From: Conus ventricosus
Taxonomy: Eukaryota; Mollusca; Gastropoda; Neogastropoda; Conidae
Direction: 5' to 3'
Assembly (NCBI GenBank): GCA_018398815.1
Contig: CM031609.1
Coordinates: forward strand, 26,544,727-26,608,726
DNA: 64,000 nucleotides
The position numbers were made by a program, and so were the translations under genes. The notes under the pieces are model-generated. The model was given only the letters and a program-made list of their open reading frames with translations, did no database searches and had not been told where the DNA came from. Shown one piece after another: positions 49,189 through 62,037 of this stretch. Position 1 is the first letter of the stretch; the number at the start of each line of letters is the position of its first letter.

Positions 49189-51518
49189 TGTCAGACGGGG
49201 GGTCCGCGTCCCAACCCCAAGGAGAGTAGGTCGGCACTGCCCCACTCACGGAAAGCACAGAACCCCGGCCGTAAACAAATAAAATTTATTAAAAAAAACA
49301 ATGCTTTACTCACACCACATCTAAGTGGGGTTGGGATAAAAACAGAAGGGAAGAAAGGGCAGAATAACGGAAAGTGGGGTTAAAAAAGAAGGGCTGGGTT
49401 AAAAAGGCAGCTAATCTGGGGGACAAAAAAAAAAAAATGAAAAAAAACCCCAAACTCCCGGGTTTGCCCAGAAATCTCCAAACCCTGTATATAAATGGGT
49501 GGGGAAAAAGAAGAAAAGGAAAAAAATAAAAAATAACAAAAAGGGCCCTACCCAGAAAATTTAAAAAAATAATAATTAAAACCCCCCCCCCCCCAAAAAA
49601 AAAAACAAAAAAAAACAAACCTACAATCAATTAAAGTGAAAAGAAAATGACACAGACTGACCCTCACGCTACATGACAAAAAAATTATCTGTCCCATTTC
49701 TTTCGGGGGTCGTGTCTATCCTGGTCCATGTTCCCAAAACGCCAGGCGAAGTCTTAAAGTGGGCCCCGAAGCAAAATGGTGACAGTCATTAAGTGGCCCC
49801 ACCACATTGACAGGGTCACTCGTGGGTGGCTGCAAACCGGACGGGTTTGTGAAGGGGGGCCCCACAGAAGCCCAGGTTACTGAAGAGGTTGCACGAAGGG
49901 TTGCACTGGGGGTTTCCCTCAAACGGAGCAGTCCTCCGGATGCGGCCCGCACGGTTGGGACCCGCCGGTGCCCAGACCCTCAGAGGTTCCCAGTGGAGGA
50001 CAGGAAGGGGAGCACCCCCCAGGTGCAGGCCAACGTGCGGGGAAAACCCCAGAAAAAAAAACCCCAAGCCTCGTTTAAAAATTATGTTTAGCCCGTTGAT
50101 GTACTGGTCAGTTTGTCAGTGGGGAGGTAGTACAGAGGTCAGTGGTCAAAAAAAAGCCCCAATCAAATAGGCTCCAAAAACATGTAAAGTTGGAGAAAAA
50201 GGGGGTAGAAAGGGAAAAAAAAATAGTCAAAGGTTTAATTTACGGGAAGGGGAGAGAAATAGACAAAAAAAAAAAGCAAATAAAGCCAAGAAAGTGATAC
50301 AAAAAACTGGATGGTAAGGTGGGAAAAGAAAAAAAGAAAGGAGGTGTCACAGGAAGGGAAAAAGTAAGTTAAAAAGGTGAAAAGAGGGGGAAGTCAGCGA
50401 CGTAAGAGTATGTCGCACACGTTACTTTTTATAATAACCGAAAAATTTCAACTTGACTGCCCTTTTTTCCCCCTTTTGTTTACCCTCTTACTTTAAAATG
50501 GGGGTTTGGCCCATAAACATTTTCCCCCTTGCTTCCCTCAGTAAATTTGCAAATTATAACTTTGACATTCAAAAAATATTACGCATAAACTGGCAACTTT
50601 GCACTACAGAATTGTGGCTTAAAAAAATTTCTTCAACTCCCATATGTTTTATATAAAACGGAAAAAAAAATATAGCGAACAAGAAAAAAAAAAAAGGGCA
50701 ACCAAAAAAAATTTAAGATTTGACGGCCACCCCCTTCGCGCCGACGTGAGCACAGGAAAAAGGGAAAGGGGAAAGCGAGGATAGCGGGAAGATCGCACGG
50801 GGAAAAATTTAAAAAGATAGCTATTTTAAAAAAAAACAAACTCTGCAAACCTCAAACCGTTTACTGACGAAAATTCCCCCTTGCTCGTTGTCGTGCCCCG
50901 AAGCTATGGCAAAAAAACCGAGTCCCAGAAAAGATAGAAATTTCTTTCAACGGAATTTGAAATATTTGGAAAAAAAAGAAATTTTTTGAAAAAAGCATTT
51001 ATCACGTGGCGACGAGAACGCGCGATCAACGTTTTAATTCGGGTACTAAAAACTTCCCAACGCTTGTGGATGGGGGCCTAGTCGGACCCCAACCAGCAAA
51101 GGATGGCGTCCCGTCCGGAACCCAAAGTCCACGCAAAGGGGGAACAAACCAGCAACGAAGCTGACCCCGGGAAAAGTTCTGGCCAGGGGGAAAAGGAGAG
51201 CTTGAATGCAGAGGTCTTACTTAAAAGTCCCCTGCCCTCCGGTTTAAGCGGCTGGCACACTCCCGTTAACTAAGTTCATGCCGGCCCCCGTGAACCCCTG
51301 AATCTCCCCAAAACTCTGAGAACATGGCTGGGGCCCCGCCCAGTCAAGGGGAAAGGAAGGGGTTGAAAAGCTAACCCTAGGGGAAAGAACGAAAATTGGG
51401 CAAAAGAAAAAGCCACTACATAGAAAAAAAGGGGAAAAGGTTATATTGAGGAGGGGAAAAGGGAGGGGGAAAAAAACCAGTTGAAAAAAAAAACGCTAGG
51501 GCGGGTTTGACCATGACA
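49189..51518 (-). repeat. Gypsy LTR B (5' LTR), 2330 bp, low quality
   Basis: Starts TGTCA (49189) and ends TGACA (51518). It aligns with LTR A but lacks many single bases throughout and is ~210 bp shorter. The pattern (drops next to homopolymers, C and A runs lengthened) looks like unpolished long-read consensus more than biological divergence. Confidence 0.8.
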
Positions 51519-51539
51519 GCTCCTTACCCCCGAGCTGTT

Positions 51540-54500
51540 CGCGTGAAAACATCACGCCGCGTTTAAATCTTAACAAAAGGCCCTTACCATCTCAAGGAAA
51601 AACTCCCACCTGCAAAAAGGGGGCCAGTCGTGGCAGGGAATGTGGGGCGACACTCAGGGATTTCTGGGGAAACGCCCAGGAAGCCAGCCCGCTATGCCCG
51701 CCCTTCTACGTCCCCCCCCTCCCTCGCCCGCAGCGGGTTCAACCATTTGAGTCTAGGAGATGGCCAGTTTCTAGAATTGTCACATGCGTCTGGCATTGTG
51801 AATTCATTACCTCTGTGCCCTTTAGACTGCGTTGCGCGCAAATAATGCTGTGATTTTGTCGGAATTTTTGACTGCCATGCAATTTTTTCCCTTTGATAAT
51901 GTGGCGTTTTCATTTCATATTTTTTTTTATTTCCTGTTAAACTTATCAGATTGTGAAGATTTAGTTGATGTTGCGGAAAAAGAAAATTTCAGGTTTTCCA
52001 ATGGAATGCCCCATCAGTACGAACTTGGATCACCTCGTGCAACCCTGGCGCCCCATGAATCCCAACTTTTGCTCTTCGTCTCAAAACGTTAAAAGAGACG
52101 GGTTCCAAATTAAAAAAAACTCTTTTTTCCCCTTAATCGAGATAGATCCCGAGGGGAAAATCAGTACGCTATATATATTCATGAAGGGGTAAAGTCCCCT
52201 TCTTTGGAAACCCTTTTCACCAAATTTCCCAATCTTAATTCTTGTGCCGTGGCAATTCATTTGAACTCTTCACTTTTAAAGTCATATTGTTTACCTACCA
52301 CAGGGTCCAAATGATTTAACACGGGGGTTTCAAACCCCGACGGCCAAGGTAAAAAAAATTCTCATAGCAGGGATTTCAATGCACATTCACCTTTTGGGAG
52401 AAGGCTGTCTCAATTAAAGAATCGTTTCGTTGAAATTTGTTGAGTTTCCTTCTATCTCCTTAATGAGGGGTCGAATAACTCGTTTTCCTGAAAAATCCTG
52501 TCATAGAGCGAGTGCCATCGATCTAATTTTAGTGCCCCCAGTTTTGGCACCGGTTGCAGCGGGGAATTTCCTTGTGAAAACCCCTACATGTGTCATTTCC
52601 CTATTGTCACTTGTTTTGAAATAAAAAATTAAATCAACAGACCCCAAAGGACAAGCCCCAAGTATAACTTGACTTGAAAATTGGGAAAATTTTCAGTTTA
52701 TTTTCTACATTTGAAGTTAATGACGCAAAAAAAAAAAGTGTCAAAAGCTTATATACTTTATTTAAAAATGCAGTCTAGTGCTGCAAAGAATCTACCCCGG
52801 GGTTTGCAAGTCAGTAACATTCAAAGTTGGGAATATTTGGTGGAATAAGCTTGTGAAGAAGCAAAGGGGAAAAAAAATCAAAAATTTTGAAATATTTTAA
52901 AAGATAAGTCTGTCCCCAAAACTTTTAGAGATGAAAAAAGCAAAACGGGGAATATGATTAATCACAAGCAAAAAAGGAAAATTGGGCTATTTTTTCATAA
53001 TGAAGTATAAATAAAAAGGCATGCAAAAGTTGGGAAAAAACTAAAAATTTGAAGAATGGAATTAAATTGCCACAGTGTCCTATCAAATTGGCAACACAGA
53101 TACACCTACAAATCTAGAAAAAGTGAAGAATTTTCTGAAATGTTTGCAAATTATATGAAAATCTGGGTCCAGAAAAGGCAGGGGACTAGGAAAAACAAAA
53201 AAAAAAATAGAACACATAGGAAAAAAAATAATTTTTAAATGGATCGTATATAAAAGCTGATATAACATTGTACGAGTAAAAGAAAAATTTAATCTTAAGA
53301 AGAAAACACCGTTTGGTTTAGCGGAATCTCAAAAGAATTTCTGGAACACTTGCAGTAATGTCATAGATTTCTTGTTTTCTTCTCGAAAAGTGGTTGTGGT
53401 AATATCCCTTTATCTGGAAACACTCAATATTAACCAATCACAAAAAAGGAAAGCCAGAGCAGTTTTAAAAAAGCTACGTCCAAACCCTTAAAATCCCCAA
53501 TGAAAGGGAAAAGATTGTTTTAAAAAGACTGTTCATTACTGCGAAAAATATAAGAATCCGTCAACAAGTGGATTTTTAAAAGGCAGATCTACAACTGAAC
53601 ATTCCTTAAATTAACACCAAAATAAAGCAGCAGTTCGCAAGGGGGAAAAATTCATCGAATTTTTTTATGTCCGAAAAGCTACGATAAGTCTGGCCACTCG
53701 CCCTTTTCTTAAAATTAAACACATAGGCTAACAGGTAACATACAGTTCATTGCCCCGCTTTCTATCTATAGGTTGATTCAGGTAAAGCTTTGGGAAATTC
53801 TATTCAAACCCGCACTAAGTATGGGTCTGCCCCAAAACATCGGGTTTTTTTCCTTTTGTTCACACCTTTTAGCTGTCTTCCCAAAGATTGTTAAAATTTC
53901 CATTTTGCTAATTTGCTGATGTTTTTGTTTGTGGATGAAGGTGACAATGAAAAGTAAAATCCCGTAGGGCTTTGAACTATACAAAGAAAATGTTCAACGT
54001 GAACTTTAAAAAAATCCAAAAATTTTGGAAAAAGGCTTCATTATCACTGGGGAAAAAAAAAAAATATGCTGTTTTTAAATTAGGTTTGACCCTTAAAGTA
54101 CCGAATTCACGATTAAATTGGGGCAATCATAAAATTACAAAATTGTCAAAAATTTTTTGGGTTACCCCACTTTAAAAATTTCGTGGAATTAAAAAATCGA
54201 CTTAAAAAAAACAAAGCTAGAAAAGTCCCTTTAAATTTTTTAAGGTAAAATTTTCTAAAAAGCAGCAGCACTGGGGGCAGGACCAAAAAGGGACAATATT
54301 CTCGCTACCTCCCCTTTTACGTTCACGGCTGACGTATGGCCCGGGGGTTTTTTTCAGCGCTCCCGCGCCCACTTTTTAAAGAAATGAGAGAAGTTCTAAA
54401 AGTTACAAATTTTCTGGGTGTCCAATCCGCCCCTCATTTTAGGGAATTTAAAGAGCAGGTATTCTACCCCCCGAGAAAAAAAAAAGCCTAGCTGCGAAAT

Positions 54501-55480
54501 TTTTCCTTAAACTTTGCTTATGAACTTTTCACAAAAAAAAACAAATCTTAATTTAGAAATTCACTTTGCAAAAAGAGCCCAGAAAATACAGTCGTTGAAG
54601 CCTCAATAATTTTTCCCCAGATATTATTGTAAAACAGACGAAGGGGAAAAAAGTTGCAATTAAATTCTTTTTTTCCACTTTCAGGGGAAAACAAAATTAA
54701 TCAATATTTGAAATTGAACACGTTTATCAAAAAACCCTTCCCCCAACCCATTAAATGTTTACTTGATTCCCACTTGGAAAAGTAAGTATACAGACTATCT
54801 AAAGATATACACCCATGGATCGGTCTTTATGATGGAAATACTGGTGAGTTTTGTTATACCTCTTTTTAAAAAGGAAAACGATACTACATTGGTAAACTTT
54901 TCCATTGTTATGCTGAACTTGTAGCCCAAATATAAAAATTACTTGTAGATCTTTCGCGGATAAAAGCAAAAAAATTTATCTGTGTGGATCAAGTCTGTTT
55001 TACAAACCCTTAAAACCGGGCATAAAAAAAAACTGAAAAGCTATTTAAATTAAAAACATATTATTCAGAGTTGTCTCTAAAGGGTACCGTTTACCTTTTG
55101 CTGGGTTCCTTCTCACTGGAATCACCCAAAAGAGTGGGCAGACTGCGGCTAAAAGGGCAGCAAAAAATTAAAAAAAGGGTCACCTCTTACATTCGACTGT
55201 CGTGAATTTAACCAGCGATAGAAAAAGGTTCAAAATCAGGTTGCTGAATGCACAAAGAAAAAAATGTCAGTATTACCGCAGTGTACAAGTAAAAAATGCA
55301 GCGAATCCAAAACCTTTTTAAACATTTTTTCTGTTAAAGATTCCCGACACGTTTCTAGTTTTATGATGGTTCCGTTTTTAAAAACTTTTAAACAAAATAC
55401 TCTAAAAAAATAAATTGCATTGGGCAAACAAATAAATTAAACCACCTATTCTTCACTGCCCGGTTAGACGCTTTGTTCCC
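51540..55480 (+). mobile_element. I/Jockey-like LINE with endonuclease, RT and RNase H
   Basis: Plus strand, frames badly broken. The endonuclease (~51965-52620) includes an IAG.F.A.SP..GRR region matching the GDFNAH box (~52365) and a late REAS.IDLI-type region. The RT (~53560-53960) has KVWPLALFLKIKHIG-type wording around the first catalytic Asp (~53690). The RNase H (~54790-55215) starts with an IYTHGSV region where YTDGS is expected. The stretch ends in REFNQR-like residues (~55205). Jockey/I-group elements carry this order. Because the consensus here is poor, it is not possible to say which breaks are real. Confidence 0.6.
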
Positions 55481-56429
55481 AAAATAAGGTTAACGTCGTT
55501 TTAAACCCGTGACCAGATCCAATGAAATATTTAAAAATACTCATTACTTTGTGGTTCTCTGAAATTTTAATTCGGTCCATTTGGTCTTTCTCGATGTACT
55601 TTAAACTAAAATTGTTTTGTTGTACGAAAGATATAAAAAAGGTTGATTTTTGATATATTTGGGCATCCCCACCCCCACCTCCCTCCCCTTTCCCCTTTTT
55701 CCGTCCCCCCCCACCCCGAGGCCCCCCTTCCCACCCCCAACTTTTTCTCCCCACCCCCCCCCTGATTTGCTCCAATTTTTACTAAAATTTTTTCATTTTT
55801 ATACTTTATTCCCCCGATCAACATACAATAAAGGGTGATAAGAAATATCTACCTTTTCCACCCACCCAAACTTCCCCCTTTTTTCCCCCAAAAACAGTCC
55901 TTCTCTTTCTTGCCCCCCTCTCCCCCACACACGGCCGCACACCCACACACACACCCCACACCACACACAACACACCACCACACACACACACACACACACA
56001 CACCAAAACACAACCCCAAAAAACACCACCACACCACAACACCCACACCTCACGCACAAAAATTTTTTTTTGTTTTTTTTTTGTTTTTTTTTTCCCTCTA
56101 ATAACATTTTTTTGTGAAATAGACGTTAAAATAAAAAATAACTAACCCCAATTACAAATTCACATCTTGGACCCCCAAATTTCACACCGGGATCCCCACC
56201 CAGAAACACCCACCAGCGCACAACCCTCTACAGTATCATGGGGGGGCCCCAAGATATTTGTTTTTCTCATTGGGCGTTTTGTTTATCATTTGTCCTGTTA
56301 TGGAAAAGGGCCCCGTATGGTTTGTCCGAATCCCCCGGGGCCCTTGCAAGTTGGTTTTAGATTTTCCCAAAGTTTGTTTGGTTGGGTTTTTATATTTCTT
56401 GCTTTCTATAATTGGAGTGCGGCCCTTCT
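55481..56429. other. Low-quality stretch with CA tract; start of duplication copy 2
   Basis: C-rich (55660-55780) and CA-rich (55920-56060) sequence. From ~56070 on it matches 1075-1530 with many missing bases (shared ACCAGCGCACA, CTACAGTAT and TTTGTCCGAATC). No gene. Confidence 0.55.
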
Positions 56430-56514
56430 CTTTTAAGTTCAGATCTGAAAATGGTCTTAGGTTTTTGGTTTTTCTTTGTTTGTTTAGGTGATTCTTTAGA
56501 TTTCTTATCACGTT

Positions 56515-57190
56515 AGATCAGTTCTTATCGTTGCCTTGCCTGCCAGTGTGTCTGCTCTCTCATTTCCTTTCACTCCTGCATGTCCAGGGCAGTACATCCA
56601 TATGAGTCTCTCCAATGGAAGGTTGCGCATTACTTCATGCCACTCTCCCATTTTTGGAGTAGGTTCATACAGTCCGTCAGTATTGTGGCCTTTTGAGATT
56701 TAAACTGGTTTGTGGATAAAAGCCAGTGGAGCGCGTGTGTCACAGCTTCTACCTCCATTGTTAGACTTGAAGTTGTTAAACTGTGCGCACCATTGCCTTC
56801 CTGGATAGTTCGGCCATTTTGCTTCACTGTGTATCCCCAGCCTGACTTACCGCTGGTGACAGAACTGTCAGTGTATATAACAATATCATCTTTTGTGCCA
56901 AGGTTGTCTACCTGCGGCTGAATTTCTGCGTTGGTCTTGCCTTCTGGCCATTGTCGACAGCGTCTTCTAAATTCTGGAACGATGGCAGTTTGGTAGAGGT
57001 ATTTGAATTAATCTGGATACTTTTCTATTCGTTCGTTTCTTTCAGTGTTGTTAACTGGAACACAAGCTGTGTACTGTCTTCTGCCTGTCCCATCCATGAA
57101 TTTCCACGTCCTAGCCAAGAGCCCTTTGTTTCCGTGACCGCCACATGAAGCGGGTTTGGGGTCAAGTGCTCTGAAATATGCTTTCACCTG
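56515..57190 (-). pseudogene. LINE-A 3' part: RNase H remnant (copy 2)
   Basis: Counterpart of 3417-4080 and slightly better preserved. A 65-codon minus-strand frame (56827-56630) covers the Glu-containing LTMEVEAVTHALHWLLST and the second-Asp region ILTDCMNLLQKWESG. The terminal block YCPGHAGVKGNERADT lies just beyond. It is still broken between the first Asp and this frame. Confidence 0.82.
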
Positions 57191-57317
57191 TTATAACTTC
57201 AGTTCAATTCAATTCAGTCAACTTTATTGTCCATCAGAAGTTTTTCTTCTGCTCCACATCATTTCACAAAGACATTACAAAAAGACATTATACATCGTCA
57301 CATAAAAGCCTTTGTTA

Positions 57318-57318
57318 G

Positions 57319-57401
<83 letters not shown>
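57318..57401. repeat. (TA)n microsatellite, empty site of the retrozyme
   Basis: A continuous TA tract at exactly the place where copy 1 has the hammerhead element. It is preceded in both copies by ATAAAAGCCTTTGTT. Confidence 0.93.
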
Positions 57402-57402
<1 letters not shown>

Positions 57403-57403
<1 letters not shown>

Positions 57404-57421
57404 ACACACACACACACACAC

Positions 57422-57494
<73 letters not shown>

Positions 57495-57519
57495 AACACG
57501 CGTGCGCGCGCGCGCACAC

Positions 57520-57610
<91 letters not shown>
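57403..57610. repeat. (CA)n microsatellite with central CGCG block
   Basis: About 200 bases of CA with a short GTGCGCGCGCGC block at ~57502-57516. Confidence 0.97.
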
Positions 57611-57612
<2 letters not shown>

Positions 57613-58810
57613 CATAGGCACATTAAAAGCATAATATTGGAAACTAAATTGTTCATGTATGAGAGACAAGGGTAATGGCAGTCAATCACAGGCTTTTAGA
57701 GTTTAAAATGCTAATGGCACTTGGTGTAAAGGACTTCTTAAAGACATTCTTCTGTGCTCTGGCATTCTGTAGCGTCTCCCTGATGGAAGTTTTTCAAAGT
57801 GGCAGTGGAGTAGGTGTGAGGGAGCAGAGGTAATATTCACAGATTTCCTGATTACAGAAACAATATAGACTTCTCTGAGAGCAGATTGCTTTCCCCTATA
57901 ACCTTACTTGCCTGATTGACAATTCTGACCAGCTTTGCTCGATCTTTCTCTGAAAGATTTCCAAACCAGACAGTATGTTGAATGACATTAGACTTTGTAT
58001 TAAACTTACATATACTTTTTCTAGTACATGTTGACTGACATTTAAACTACGTAATTTTCTCAACAGAAACAACCTTTGATTTGCTTTGTTGAAGATACTG
58101 TTAGTATGTTGACTAAAAGACAGCTTCTGGTCAATGTGTATACCAAGATATTTGAAACGGTCAACAGTTTCTATTGTCTGTCCATTGATCACATCTGGTT
58201 GAAATGAACTATATGATATTGAACAGTTTAATACAAGTTCTTTGGTCTTGCCACAATTTAAATTGTAAGAAGCTGGAAGATCATCAATCCTGTAGTTCTA
58301 AGATGTGACTGAAGTATGCTTGCTGATTTATAGAGCCTTCTTTAAACAAAAGACATTCAAGAGCCATAACATCAGCATATTTACATAGGTTCAGAAGTGC
58401 ACCCTGGATTTTCATTCCATTTGTGTAAATTGAAAATAACAGAGGAGATAGAACACATCCTTGAGGAACACCTGTGTTTAAGGACAATTTCTTCCGACAA
58501 ACAACCATTTTTTAATACTCTCTGGGTCGCTTTTCACAAACATTTCTGACCCACTTAATAACACCCCCACCCCCATCCATTTACAGAAAGATCAAGACGT
58601 CTGTTAAGTAGAGTGTGAATTTGCATGGTGTTAAAAGCACTACTTAAATCTACAAACAAGATTCTTACATAGGTCTTCTGCTGCTGGAGATGCTCTGCGA
58701 CCATATTGCCAGATATACTGTGGCATCTTCCGTGCCCCTACGGGCCCGGTATGCGAACTGAAAAGGGCCACAAGGTGATCAGAGACTGGGGACAGAATAT
58801 GTTTACTGGT

Positions 58811-59330
58811 GTGTCTTGCCTGCAATGAAGGAGGCGAGCAGGTTCAACTGGTGTATCCTTCGTGATTCGCTGGATCAATCTCAATGTTTCATTTTGATTC
58901 TTTTGGTTTAAGAGGATTGCTCTTGGACAGTGCTGTAAGCCCTAATCCATAATCAATCACACAGAGGACAAGTGCGTGATCGAGTCGGTAGAGAGGGCGC
59001 TGTTCAGTGCCTATAGCTGTCATTGCGGTCATGGCAGATAGACCCTTTCTGCATTTAAGAACAATGTAGACCCCTTTCGCTTTTAAGAACAATATTCTCA
59101 ACATGCTTTCTAAAGGTTAGCATTCTGTCAAAGCCTACACCCAAATAGCGTAGGCTGTCAGTTGATTCAGTTAGTATTCCATCGAAGGGAATTTGTGAAG
59201 GTAATTGTTCTCATGTCTTTTTTATTTTTGGAGAGCACAGACCAATGTCTGAGCTTTTACAGGGTTGATGGACTATCTAGTTTCTCCAGTTGGATCACCT
59301 TAAAGCTTCTTGCCTTTTGGCTAAGGCCAA
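58811..59330 (-). pseudogene. LINE-A 5' part: RT end/connection (copy 2)
   Basis: Counterpart of 8105-8505, extending ~120 bases further upstream. It includes SFKVIQLEKL-like and KHVENIVLKSKRG-like remains, then KGLSAMTAMTAIGTEQRP and VIDYGLGLTALSKSNPLKP. It ends at QARH (~58811) where LINE-B begins. Confidence 0.78.
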
Positions 59331-59334
59331 AGTG

Positions 59335-59336
<2 letters not shown>

Positions 59337-59402
<66 letters not shown>

Positions 59403-59416
59403 AGAGAGAGAGAGAG
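59337..59416. repeat. (GA)n microsatellite
   Basis: Purine tract at the junction of LINE-A and the ~147 bp array. Not present in copy 1, where LINE-A joins the array directly. Confidence 0.95.
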
Positions 59417-61020
59417 GTGCATTATGGGTTAAAGATGATGCCCGATGTGTTATTTTACCGTTATAGCCGTTACTAACGGACATAACGGCCCATAACGGTT
59501 TTCTTTCTTTATGGAATATCTCAGAAAGTACTTGGCCAATCTCTCTGAAATTTGTAGGCATGCACAGAATGGGTCACGGATCATGCTCGATGTGTTATTT
59601 TACCGTTATAGCCGTTACTAACGGACATAACGGCCCATAACGGTTTTCTTTCTTTATGGAATATCTCAGAAAGTATTTGGCCGATCTTTCTGAAAATTTG
59701 TAGGCATGTTCATTATGGGTTACTGTTCATGCAGGATGTGTTATTTTACTGTTATAGCCGTTACTAGCGGCCATAACGGCCCATGACGGTTTTCTTTCTT
59801 TATGGAATATCTTAGAAAGTACTTGCCCGACCTTTCTGAAAATTTGTTGGTATGTTTATTATGGGTCAAAGATGATGCCCGATGTGTTATTTTACCGTTA
59901 TAGCCGTTACTAACGGACATAACGGCCCATAACGGTTTTCCTTCTTTATGGAATATCTCAAAAAGTACTTGGCCAATCTCTCTGAAAATTTGTAGGCATG
60001 TTCATTATAGGTCACCGATCATGCCCGATGTGTTTTCTTACCGTTATTGCCGTTACTAACGGCCATAACGGCCAATGACGGTTTCTTTCTTTATGGAATA
60101 TCCCAGAAAGTACTTGCCCGATCTTTCTGAAAATTTGTAGGCGTGTTCATTATGGGTCACGGATGATGCCCGATGTGTTATATTACCGTTATAGCCGTTA
60201 CTAACGGTCATAGCAGCCCATACCGGTTTTTCTTCTTTAGAGAGTATCTTAGAAATACTTTGCCGATCTTTCTGAAAATTGGTAGGTGTGTTCATTATGG
60301 GTCACGAATGATGCCTTATGTGTTATTTTAACCATTATACTATAACGGCCCATAACGGTTTTTCTTATTTATGGAATATCTAAGAAAGTACTTGGCCAAT
60401 CTTTCCAGAAATTTGAAGGAATGTTCATTATGGTCACCGATCATGCCGATGTGTTATTTTACCATTATAGCCGTTACTAACGGCTACAGCAGTTTTTCTT
60501 TTTTTATGGAATATCTCAGAAAGTACTTTGCGGATCTTTCTATAAATTTGTAGGTATGCTCATTATTGGTCTTGGATCATGCCCAATGTGTTATTTTACC
60601 GTTATAGCCGTTACTAACGACTATAACGGCCCATAACAGTTTTTCTTCTTTATGGAATACCTTAGAAAGTACTTGGCCGATCTTTCTGAAAATTTGTAGA
60701 AATGTCACTAACGGCTATAACGGCCCAAAACTGTTTTTCTTTTTTGTTCATTATGGGTCACGGATCATGCCCGATGTTTTATTTTACCGTTATAGCAATT
60801 ACTAACGGCTATAACGGCCCATAACACTTTTCTTCTTTATGGAAAATCTCAGAAAGTACATGGCCGATGTTTCTGAAATTTGTAGGTATGTTCATTATGG
60901 GTCACAGATGATGGCCGATGTTTACCAGAATAGCCATTACTAACGCTATAACGGGCCAGAACGGTTTTTCCTCAATATGGAATATCTCACGCGTATTCAA
61001 GATAAACTGGGAGTACGTTT
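59417..61020 (+). mobile_element. Helentron-like element with ~145 bp TAACGG array (copy 2)
   Basis: About ten tandem units of 145-150 bp carrying CCGTTACTAACGG and ATAACGGCCCATAACGG, ending in AACTGGGAGTAC (61005-61016) and a weakened hairpin. Counterpart of 8515-9277, with about twice as many units, so unit number changed after the duplication or was lost in copy 1. Confidence 0.8.
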
Positions 61021-61577
61021 ATATGGTTTGCATCTTGTTGATTGTTTAGTTTTTTTCTGCAACTTTCTTTTTCTGTGCATTGTGTAGTGTTGTCATCGTC
61101 TTTTCCATTTTTGCTTTCGTCTGCCACCCGAAAGTGCTCACTGTGACATTGTTTCAGCAAGGTTATTGTATCTTTTTATTTAGCCATACTAAAGTAATTT
61201 CATTTTCTCACCTTCTGTCAGATTTTTGTTTTGTCTTTCGTGTTGCTTCATGGTTGGACGCACGTTTTCGAGGCTTGCATTTTTTTTTTATATATCCATT
61301 GTAAAGGTCCATGCCTCGTATGCATGGAGAATGATGGAATGAACCAGTGCTTCTTGGAATCTGATCTTGAATCCATGGAAACATCATTGTCCTACTGCAC
61401 ACGTTTCAGTCTGGACCATGCTAATGTTGTCTTTGCTACACTGGAAATAATTTCTAGCGAGGGAAGGAAGGCTGTGGTGTGGAGGGAGGGTGGAAAATAT
61501 TTGACACTAATTGAAATACATAGGTAAATCAATTTTCCGATTTCAACGCACTCTGTGTGTACATGCATATGTGCGTG

Positions 61578-61651
<74 letters not shown>

Positions 61652-61658
61652 AGTGTGT

Positions 61659-61705
<47 letters not shown>

Positions 61706-62037
61706 ATCAGCAGCTACTCACCATGCATATATGTATGACCTGTTACTGATGGATATTTGTGTGCAGACTTAAGTATTTTGACGTCTGATAGAGGACATCC
61801 GGGTTTATGTATATGTTCATAGTTGGTGTACGAACAGTTTTATTCTCCTGTCGTTTGCCTTATATTGATTTAGATGTTTGTGTACGATCCTGCTGACAGA
61901 CAGACAGACAGACAAACAGACAAGGAGACAAACAAAGCAACGGACGAAAGTTACGATGTAATCTACTGTGGTGAAAGTAATGAACTAGTGAATCACATTG
62001 CCATGCGAATTTTAAGACGGGAAGAGAACTTATCCAG
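61021..62037. other. Non-coding, matches 9278-10857
   Basis: Same landmarks as copy 1 but with indels, including loss of about 480 bases present at 10260-10670. The GT array is at 61579-61705. No exon recognised before 62038. Confidence 0.55.
61579..61705. repeat. (GT)n microsatellite
   Basis: GT array with two CAGTGT interruptions; the short allele of the 277-base array in copy 1. Confidence 0.97.

Larger units (their letters stand above)
57195..58810 (-). mobile_element. LINE-B (CR1/Rex1-like), copy 2
   Basis: Counterpart of 4085-8104 without the two later insertions, so only ~1.6 kb. RT pieces on the minus strand: FAYRARRGTED (~58750), LFVDL...AFNTM (~58640), GVPQGCVLSPLLFSIYTN (58470-58420), a damaged catalytic box YADV (58368-58379, last Asp to Val), and the thumb region 58192-57896 (INGQTIETV, FKYLGIHIDQKLSFSQHT). 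The 3' UTR contains the TA/CA tract, and AATAAA lies near the 3' end. It is inactive. Confidence 0.83.

Noticed and set aside
39817..55480. One LINE (SGNH ORF1 plus endonuclease/RT/RNase H) split by the Gypsy insertion
   Set aside because: SGNH ORF1 belongs to CR1-like elements, while the ORF2 after the Gypsy has the RNase H of I/Jockey types; no protein continuity or target duplication joins them.
60056..60295. Minus-strand 79-codon frame in the ~147 bp array
   Set aside because: The unit length is not a multiple of three and other units shift frame; it is satellite sequence, not a gene.
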